DNA from: SZUA-430 sp044375275
Lineage (GTDB): Bacteria; Pseudomonadota; Alphaproteobacteria; Micropepsales; Micropepsaceae
Assembly (NCBI GenBank): GCA_044375275.1
Contig: JBILMZ010000114.1
Span: 1 to 11,007, forward strand
Reading direction: 5' to 3'
DNA: 11,007 nt
Part shown: positions 5,885 to 11,007 of the stretch, piece by piece
How positions within the stretch are numbered: the first letter of the stretch is position 1
Layout: each line of letters begins with the position of its first letter
Notes under the pieces: model-generated
Databases searched by the model: none
The model's input: only the letters and a program-made list of their open reading frames with translations
Told to the model about the DNA's origin: nothing
Made by a program: the position numbers and the translations under genes

Positions 5885-7315
5885 TTAAAGAGCATCAGGC
5901 CTTCGCTTCTCCACCCATCCCGTCGCGTTCTCATACGCCCGCGCGAGCTGCAGGCATGCAAGCTCCGCGTGGTTCGGCCCCATCAGCTGCAGGCCCATCG
6001 GCAACCCGCCCTCACTGAAGCCGGCCGGCACCGTCGCAATCGGACAGCCGCCCATCGTCCCCGGCACCACGACCTTCATCCACTCGTGATAGGTCGTCAT
6101 CGTGCGGCCGCCGACCTCATGGGGCCAGTTGATCTCGACATCGAAGGGAAAGAGCTGAGCGCTCGGCAGCACCAGGAAATCAAAGCGCTCGAACAGCCGG
6201 CGCATCGCGCCATACCACGCCGTGCGCTGCGCCGAGGCGATGGTCACGTCATAGGCTGAAATCTTCGCGCCGCTCTCGATTTCGAAAATTGCCTCGGGCT
6301 TGATGAGCGCGCGCCGCTTCGGATCGCGATAGAGTTCAAGCAGTCCTGAACCCGCCTGCCAGGCGCGGATGGTGAGGAAAGACGACCAGAGCCGCTCCAG
6401 GTCAAAGGCGGGCAGGGCCACCTCGACAACGCAGCCAAGCGCCTCGAACGTCTTCAGCGCCTCGCGGCAGAGTTCGAGCACGCCGTCCTCATAAGGCAGC
6501 CAGCCACCCATGTCGCCGAGCCAGCCAATGCGCAAGCCCGCAACATCGCGCTCCAGCACCGCTTCCGACGTATCGACGCGACCATCAAGCGAGAGCGGCG
6601 ATCGCGGGTCAGCACCGTGCTGGATGCCAAACAGCATAGCGACATCCCGCACGCTGCGCCCCATGGGCCCCAGTGTCGACATTGTCGGCAGCCACACCTC
6701 GCGCGCATTGCCCGGAATGCGTCCGACACAGGGACGCAATGAATAGATGTTGTTCCACCCCGCCGGATTGCGCAGGCTTCCCATGTAATCGCCGCCATCG
6801 GCCACCGGCAGCATGCGCAGCGCCAGCGCAACGGCAGCACCACCACTGCTGCCACCCGCGCTGCGCGTCGGGTCATAGGCATTGCGCGTGCGCCCGTGCA
6901 CCGGATTGTAGGTGTGCGATCCCAGCCCGAACTCCGGCGTGTTCGTGCGGCCGATGAAGATGGCGCCGCTCGCCCGCACGCGCTCGACCATGACGCTGTC
7001 TTCGGGCGGCACGAAGTCCTTCAGCAGGGGAGAGCCCATCGTCATCTTCATGTCGCGCTGCGACTCGAGATCCTTGATCGCTTGCGGCAGCCCATGTAGC
7101 GGCCCGTGCCAGAGGCCCTGCGCCAACTCCCGGTCACGTAGCCGCGCCTCGGCGATCAGGTCTTCGTCGGGCCGCAGGTTGATGATTGCGTTGTGCGTCG
7201 GATTGAACCGCGCGACCTGCGCAAGATGCGCCCGCATGACTTCCTCGCAGGATAATCGCCGGGCGCGGATCTCGCGCTGCAGCGCCGTTGCATCCAGGTC
7301 GACGATATCACTCAA
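5885..7315 (-). CDS. Amidase-signature family hydrolase
   Basis: A 476-residue serine amidase, probably cytosolic, hydrolysing an unknown amide. The Ser-cisSer-Lys triad is complete: K81 in LPQAIKD, cis-Ser S156 in AGGSSGG, and nucleophile S180 in DYMGSLRNPAG. The 24-residue gap between the two serines equals that in FAAH and GatA. The oxyanion loop reads GGDYMGS instead of the common SDTGGS. The C-terminal ATVPAGFSEGGLPMGLQLMG is typical of the family. Length is normal. The start is TTG at 7313-7315, supported by GGAGG 7 bases upstream; the ATG inside that ribosome site (7319-7321) is out of frame and stops after four codons. It lies 34 bp downstream of the metalloprotease gene in the same direction, so they probably share an mRNA. 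No GatB or GatC partner is present, so a tRNA amidotransferase role is unlikely. Confidence 0.9.
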   Translation of the reverse strand: MSDIVDLDATALQREIRARRLSCEEVMRAHLAQVARFNPTHNAIINLRPDEDLIAEARLRDRELAQGLWHGPLHGLPQAIKDLESQRDMKMTMGSPLLKDFVPPEDSVMVERVRASGAIFIGRTNTPEFGLGSHTYNPVHGRTRNAYDPTRSAGGSSGGAAVALALRMLPVADGGDYMGSLRNPAGWNNIYSLRPCVGRIPGNAREVWLPTMSTLGPMGRSVRDVAMLFGIQHGADPRSPLSLDGRVDTSEAVLERDVAGLRIGWLGDMGGWLPYEDGVLELCREALKTFEALGCVVEVALPAFDLERLWSSFLTIRAWQAGSGLLELYRDPKRRALIKPEAIFEIESGAKISAYDVTIASAQRTAWYGAMRRLFERFDFLVLPSAQLFPFDVEINWPHEVGGRTMTTYHEWMKVVVPGTMGGCPIATVPAGFSEGGLPMGLQLMGPNHAELACLQLARAYENATGWVEKRRPDAL

Positions 7316-7349
7316 TCGACATCCTCCGTGCTGTGCATCGCGTCATGCG

Positions 7350-9062
7350 TCAGTTCCTGACATAAACGCCCGTGTAGGGCGGTGTGCCGGCGCTGCCCGG
7401 GAGCACGGATGCACGCGACGACACCAGGTGCAACTCGCGTCCATTGACGCAATAGGCGCCCGTGAGGTTCTTGCCGCCGACATCCTGGCGCGACTTGAAC
7501 GGCGTTTCGCGGGAACTGATGGGGCCATTCCGGCCAACGAACTCCACGCGTGTGCGCGCATCGGTGCGTTGAAGGATTCGTTCGACCGAAAACGCATCCA
7601 CACCACGACCCGCCGGAGCAGCACCCAGCTGTGCGGCGCTCCACGGCTTGCGGGAGTAGTTCCAGTAGACGCTGCCGGTCAGCACGGCACGCATGCTGGA
7701 ATAGCGATCAATCTTGGAGTTGTAGGTGACATCGTTGAACGTCGCGACCGCCTCGTTTCCGGAAAAGCGAAGCGTGATGCTGCCCGATGTCAGCTCACCC
7801 GGAAACGGCGTAAACCGCGCCGCCCGGATGCCATCGAGCCCCATCGTCCAGGTCCCCTGCGGGCAGGGGCAGGTAACCATGCCTTCCGGCTTCTCGTTGA
7901 TGGCGGCAGTGATGGTCTGGGCGCTGTCGGAATCCCTCGTCGAGGAGAGCAGGAAGTATCCCTGCTTGTCGCCCCCGCAGGCATCAATGATGGTCGGCAG
8001 GTCCTTCCATCCGCTGTCAGCGCCTTCCTGGCTCCACTGGATCTTCGTAGCGGTACTGGCTTCGGGCGGCATCACCTGCCATGCCATGCCGGCCGCGAAA
8101 GTGGCGGGGACAAGGGTGAGGGTGAACGGCTTGATGCCTTCGACACGGAGTGTCTGGGCCCGGTCAACGCGAACACGCGGACGCAGGTGTAACGGACCGA
8201 TGCCGAGCGTGCGGCCCATCTCGTCCTCAAGCGTGTTGCGTGCAAACTTTCGTCCCAGTTTTGCAAACAGCTCTGCAATGTTCGGGATCCGGTTCAACGA
8301 AGCGCGATCCCCTGCCGTCGTGTGCGATCTTGAGGCGCCGCGCATGAAGTCGATGACGGCATCCACACCGCGCTCTCTCCCGAGAAAGGCGAAGAACGGG
8401 AAGGTGTCGAACTTCAGTTCATAAAGCGGCTTGAGTTCGATCTTGTGGAACTCATCGGTCTGCGCTGGATTGGGTCGCGCAGCCGGCACGGCGAGACCGG
8501 CAAAATACTCTGCAGCCCCTTCGTCACGCCATGGCAGGTACCGGTTGTCGAGCGTCGGATCGGTCAGGTGCACGCAATGAAAGAGTTCGTGGGCGATCGT
8601 GCGCTTGTACTGGTTGGCATCGCTGTCGCGTACCACTCCTCCTCCGTGCCGCGAAGCGTGATCCAGCCAGATCAGGCATCCGCGGCCGCGCGAGATATCC
8701 GTTTCGGCATAGTCGGCAAATGCAGGCGCGCGTCCCGACAGGAAGACGGCGGACGGCGTCCTGAACCAGCTGTTGAAAAGGGGAACGGCGCGATAGACGG
8801 CTTCCGCAGCTTGGGCAAGACGCGCCCGCCCGGCGGGGTCGCCGTCGCCGACGATCTCGGCGAAGACATAGGCCCGACCGTCAATTGTTCGCTGGTCGCG
8901 GATGTTGCAGCGCGCGCCCGTCACATGCCGGCGCACGGAGTCGGACATGCCGACAAAGCCGCCCGACAGCAAAGAGAGGCAGTCGACTTCCTGGGCGCGG
9001 GCCGGGCTCTGCCACGTGACCGCAATGACCAACAGCAACGCACTCAAAAGGCGTGAAGTCAT
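7350..9062 (-). CDS. Secreted zinc metalloprotease-like protein (HEXXH-X18-E), unassigned family
   Basis: A 570-residue exported protein. The signal peptide covers 1-23 (ending SPARA). The zinc site is AHELFHCVH with H158, E159 and H162, followed after exactly 18 residues by E181 in WRDEGAAEYFAGL; this HEXXH-X18-E spacing is that of gluzincins such as M1 peptidases, so a zinc-dependent peptidase is likely. The catalytic part spans about 24-285. About 290-390 looks beta-rich, and about 397-570 opens with CPCPQGTW (397-405 region), recalling the GxW start of lipocalin-like domains, which is only a guess. Eight cysteines (28, 52, 129, 163, 362, 398, 400, 538) suggest periplasmic or extracellular disulfides. 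I recognise no named family. The ATG at 9062 has GGGAGG closely upstream. Its mRNA likely continues into the amidase gene. Confidence 0.72.
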   Translation of the reverse strand: MTSRLLSALLLVIAVTWQSPARAQEVDCLSLLSGGFVGMSDSVRRHVTGARCNIRDQRTIDGRAYVFAEIVGDGDPAGRARLAQAAEAVYRAVPLFNSWFRTPSAVFLSGRAPAFADYAETDISRGRGCLIWLDHASRHGGGVVRDSDANQYKRTIAHELFHCVHLTDPTLDNRYLPWRDEGAAEYFAGLAVPAARPNPAQTDEFHKIELKPLYELKFDTFPFFAFLGRERGVDAVIDFMRGASRSHTTAGDRASLNRIPNIAELFAKLGRKFARNTLEDEMGRTLGIGPLHLRPRVRVDRAQTLRVEGIKPFTLTLVPATFAAGMAWQVMPPEASTATKIQWSQEGADSGWKDLPTIIDACGGDKQGYFLLSSTRDSDSAQTITAAINEKPEGMVTCPCPQGTWTMGLDGIRAARFTPFPGELTSGSITLRFSGNEAVATFNDVTYNSKIDRYSSMRAVLTGSVYWNYSRKPWSAAQLGAAPAGRGVDAFSVERILQRTDARTRVEFVGRNGPISSRETPFKSRQDVGGKNLTGAYCVNGRELHLVSSRASVLPGSAGTPPYTGVYVRN

Positions 9063-9331
9063 GGTTTCCTCCCGACGATATGTCCCGGCCCTGAGGCTGG
9101 AAAGGCTAGCAAGTCCCGGCCAAAGGCAGAAACGTTACCGTGCATTCCCCGCAGCAAATCGCCGGTCGGGGAGAATGAAGTTGAGGGCCCCAGCCAGTCC
9201 AAAGGGCTTGAAGGGGAGGCCATGTGCGGGAGAAGGCGATGCGATCGACACAACCTTGGAGCGATTGAGGTCGACTAAGTGACTGAAAACATATGGAAAA
9301 AATTTGCACAGAAACTTTCTTTCGTGGCGCC
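9063..9331. other. Divergent intergenic region upstream of groESL
   Basis: A gap of about 380 bp lies between the minus-strand metalloprotease start (9062) and the groES start (9445); this is its left part. The bases just right of 9062 supply the protease ribosome site (GGGAGG on the minus strand). I find no convincing minus-strand promoter. From about 9283 to 9325 the sequence becomes A/T-rich (AAAACATATGGAAAAAATTT), unlike the rest of the window, and abuts the groES promoter, so it could act as an UP-like element. No supported gene lies here. Confidence 0.4.
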
Positions 9332-9361
9332 CTTGACCTTGTTGGCGCCGCTCCCTAAATC
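9332..9361 (+). promoter_or_regulatory. groESL promoter (housekeeping, possibly sigma-32 as well)
   Basis: TTGACC (9333-9338) and CTAAAT (9355-9360) are separated by 16 bp, and CCTAAATC fits the Caulobacter-type -10 form. Read as a heat-shock promoter, CTTG (9332-9335), an 18-base gap and CCTAAAT (9354-9360) match the alphaproteobacterial RpoH pattern (CTTG, 17-18 bases, CYTATNT) except at one position. The expected start, near 9367, places the CIRCE operator at the beginning of the transcript, as in other groESL operons. GGCGCC palindromes flank the -35 at 9326-9331 and 9344-9349. Confidence 0.6.
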
Positions 9362-9373
9362 CCACTCCGCGCA

Positions 9374-9400
9374 TTGGCACTCGGCAAGGCTGAGTGCTAA
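9374..9400 (+). promoter_or_regulatory. CIRCE operator for HrcA
   Basis: TTGGCACTC, a 9-base gap, then GAGTGCTAA. This matches the CIRCE consensus (TTAGCACTC-N9-GAGTGCTAA) at every arm position but one. The HrcA repressor binds CIRCE at normal temperature and releases it when GroEL is occupied by unfolded protein. It lies 44 bp before the groES start and just downstream of the predicted transcription start. Confidence 0.95.
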
Positions 9401-9444
9401 CAGCCGTATGCAAACCTCAAAATCAGCTCTCAGGAGAGAACCTT

Positions 9445-9759
9445 ATGAAGTTCCGTCCCCTCGGTGACCGCGTGGTCGTCAAGCGCGTTCAGGAAGAATT
9501 GAAGACTGCCGGCGGGATCATCATTCCTGACTCGGCGCAGGAAAAGCCGCAGGAAGGCGAAATCGTCGCTGTTGGCCCAGGCGCCCGCGACGAGAAGGGC
9601 GATCGCATCGCTCCGGAAGTCAAGGCCGGCGACCGCATCCTGTTCGGCAAGTGGTCCGGCACGGAAGTGAAGATCGACGGTCAGGACCTCCTGATCATGA
9701 AGGAATCCGACATCATGGGCGTGCTCGAGGGCAAGGCTTCTTCGAAGAAGGCGGCTTAA
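9445..9759 (+). CDS. groES: Co-chaperonin GroES (Hsp10)
   Basis: A 104-residue cytosolic protein forming the heptameric lid of the GroEL folding chamber. It begins MKFRPLGDRVVVKR, has the mobile loop TAGGIIIPDSAQEKPQEG (about 22-39), the roof segment VGPGARDEKG, and GDRILFGKWSGTEVKIDGQD followed by LLIMKESDIMGVL, typical alphaproteobacterial GroES. The ATG at 9445 has CAGGAGAG 6 bases upstream and is the universal start; an ATG-less extension to 9394 would enter CIRCE. The C-terminal tail (KASSKKAA) is slightly longer than the E. coli form. Its last codons form the 5' arm of the hairpin that separates it from groEL. Confidence 0.98.
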   Translation: MKFRPLGDRVVVKRVQEELKTAGGIIIPDSAQEKPQEGEIVAVGPGARDEKGDRIAPEVKAGDRILFGKWSGTEVKIDGQDLLIMKESDIMGVLEGKASSKKAA

Positions 9760-9786
9760 GGACCACAAGGTCTTTGCCGCTTTTTT
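9748..9786 (+). terminator. Terminator-like hairpin between groES and groEL
   Basis: GCGGC (9751-9755) pairs with GCCGC (9776-9780), and AAGGACC (9758-9764) pairs with GGTCTTT (9769-9775, one G-T wobble) around an ACAA loop. Only a 2-base TT bulge interrupts the 12-bp stem. TTTTTT (9781-9786) follows at once, and bases 9748-9750 can pair with its first positions. This has the form of an intrinsic terminator inside the operon. The stem includes the last two alanine codons and the stop of groES. It may attenuate groEL transcription or protect the 3' end of a groES-only mRNA. Confidence 0.7.
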
Positions 9787-9829
9787 GTTGAACTCCCTGG
9801 CATTCCCAATCAAAAGGACATGAAATCCA

Positions 9830-11007
9830 ATGGCAGCTAAAGAAGTAAAATTCCACGCCGATGCCCGCACGCGCCTGCTGCGCGGCGTCGACATTCTCGC
9901 CGACGCAGTGAAGGTGACGCTCGGCCCGAAGGGTCGTAACGTCGTCATCGACAAGTCGTTCGGTGCACCGCGCACCACGAAGGACGGCGTCACGGTCGCC
10001 AAGGAAATCGAACTTTCGGACAAGTTCGAGAACATGGGCGCCCAGATGGTGCGCGAAGTGGCCCAGAAGACCAACGACACGGCCGGCGACGGCACGACGA
10101 CGGCCACCGTTCTTGCTCAGGCCATCGTTCGCGAAGGCATGAAGTCGGTTGCAGCCGGCATGAACCCGATGGACCTGAAGCGCGGCATCACGATTGCGGT
10201 TGAAGCCGTTGTCGCCGATCTCAAGAAGCGCTCGAAGAAGGTCAAGTCGAACGAAGAAATCGTCCAGGTCGGCACGATCTCCGCGAACGGCGATGAATGG
10301 GTTGGCAAGAAGCTGGCCGAAGCCATGGCGAAGGTTGGCAACGAAGGCGTGATCACGGTTGAGGAAGCCAAGAGCCTCGACAGCGAACTCGAAGTCGTTG
10401 AAGGCATGCAGTTCGACCGCGGCTACATCTCGCCGTACTTCGTCACCAACGCTGAAAAGATGGTGGCCGAACTCGAAGATCCGTACATCCTGATCCACGA
10501 GAAGAAGCTCTCCTCGCTCCAGCCAATGCTGCCGATCCTGGAATCAATCGTCCAGACCGGCCGCCCGCTGCTGATCATCGCGGAAGAAGTCGAAGGCGAA
10601 GCCCTCGCGACGCTCGTCGTGAACAAGCTGCGCGGTGGCCTCAAGGTCGCGGCGGTGAAGGCCCCGGGCTTTGGTGACCGTCGCAAGGCGATGCTCGAAG
10701 ACATCGCGATCGTGACGAACGGCGAAGTGATCTCCGAAGAACTCGGCATCAAGCTCGAGAACGTCAAGATCGGCCAGCTCGGCACCGCCAAGCGCGTCCG
10801 CATCACGAAGGACGACACGACCATCATCGATGGCGCCGGCAAGAAGAAGGACATCCAGGATCGCGTCGCCCAGATCAAGGCGCAGATCGAGGAAACCACG
10901 TCCGACTACGACAAGGAAAAGCTGCAGGAACGTCTGGCGAAGCTCGCCGGCGGCGTTGCAGTCATCCGCGTGGGCGGTGCGACGGAAATCGAAGTGAAGG
11001 AGCGCAA
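9830..11007 (+). CDS. groEL: Chaperonin GroEL (Hsp60), 3' end outside the window
   Basis: The first 392 complete codons of the ATP-driven folding chamber protein (about 545 residues in the family). It begins MAAKEVKFHADARTRLLRGV, with the ATP-site loops LGPKGRN (31-37) and NDTAGDGTTTATV (82-94, including D87), and PMDLKRGI in the equatorial domain. Apical-domain stretches include EGMQFDRGYISPYF and LIIAEEVEGEALATLVVNK. ISANGD and AGGVAVIRVGG are intact, and no frameshift is seen. Sequence character is alphaproteobacterial. The AAGGA site (9814-9818) is 11 bases from the ATG, somewhat far. It lies 70 bp after groES, behind the hairpin, and is presumably co-transcribed under HrcA and heat-shock control. 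Confidence 0.98.
   Translation, partial: MAAKEVKFHADARTRLLRGVDILADAVKVTLGPKGRNVVIDKSFGAPRTTKDGVTVAKEIELSDKFENMGAQMVREVAQKTNDTAGDGTTTATVLAQAIVREGMKSVAAGMNPMDLKRGITIAVEAVVADLKKRSKKVKSNEEIVQVGTISANGDEWVGKKLAEAMAKVGNEGVITVEEAKSLDSELEVVEGMQFDRGYISPYFVTNAEKMVAELEDPYILIHEKKLSSLQPMLPILESIVQTGRPLLIIAEEVEGEALATLVVNKLRGGLKVAAVKAPGFGDRRKAMLEDIAIVTNGEVISEELGIKLENVKIGQLGTAKRVRITKDDTTIIDGAGKKKDIQDRVAQIKAQIEETTSDYDKEKLQERLAKLAGGVAVIRVGGATEIEVKER

Noticed and set aside
6912..8192. Plus-strand open frame of 426 codons across the amidase and protease genes.
   Set aside because: It spans the boundary of two well-supported opposite-strand genes and has a composition typical of antisense shadows.
9135..9413. Minus-strand open frame of 92 codons overlapping CIRCE and the groES promoter; its lower part looks somewhat protein-like.
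   Set aside because: It would be transcribed against the groES promoter, has no ribosome site that I can see, and covers well-recognised regulatory DNA. A decayed gene fragment cannot be excluded but is not supported.
9820..9840. Six-codon open frame ATG AAA TCC AAT GGC AGC TAA overlapping the groEL start.
   Set aside because: The AAGGA site is only one base from this ATG, too close for initiation, and groEL itself uses the site. Most likely chance.
1..11007. CRISPR arrays, tRNA or rRNA genes, insertion sequences or prophage genes.
   Set aside because: I saw no regularly spaced repeats, transposase motifs or RNA-gene signatures. The single inverted repeat pair at 5768-5864 does not make a CRISPR array.

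Overview
The window reads as ordinary chromosome from a GC-rich alphaproteobacterium. GroEL and GroES have alphaproteobacterial sequence character, groESL carries a CIRCE element, and two promoters fit the Caulobacter-type housekeeping form (TTGAC, a 16-bp gap, then CTAAAT). A Caulobacterales or Hyphomonadaceae relative is my best guess, but it is an inference from remembered sequence character, not from a search. There is no phage, IS element, CRISPR array, tRNA or rRNA.

Layout. (1) 81-1117, plus strand: an SdpR-type ArsR-family repressor and an SdpI-type membrane protein, overlapping by one base, behind a promoter that may give a leaderless mRNA. (2) 1128-2937, minus strand: a tightly packed three-gene operon of an NADP-dependent MDR-superfamily oxidoreductase, a small four-helix membrane protein and a GNAT acetyltransferase. 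(3) 3049-5762, plus strand, divergent from (2): a DsbD/ScsB-like transmembrane thiol reductase and a secreted thioredoxin-fold redoxin, overlapping by ATGA. The pair probably carries reducing power from the cytosol to an envelope protein. (4) 5763-5884: two inverted copies of a GC-rich palindromic (REP-like) unit between convergent genes. (5) 5885-9062, minus strand: a secreted HEXXH zinc protease that I cannot place in a family, followed 34 bp later by an amidase-signature hydrolase with a TTG start. (6) 9063-11007: a regulatory region, groES and the first 392 codons of groEL, which runs off the right edge.

Regulation is the most instructive part. groES has a promoter usable by the housekeeping sigma and perhaps sigma-32, a CIRCE operator for HrcA, and between groES and groEL a hairpin plus six T residues whose stem begins inside the last groES codons. 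The convergent ends of regions 1 and 2 share a small palindrome containing both stop codons.

I see no clear undescribed multi-gene system. The best candidates for new biology are the unassigned secreted gluzincin-like protease (7350-9062), the SdpR-SdpI pair with no toxin gene in view, and the groES-groEL attenuator-like structure.
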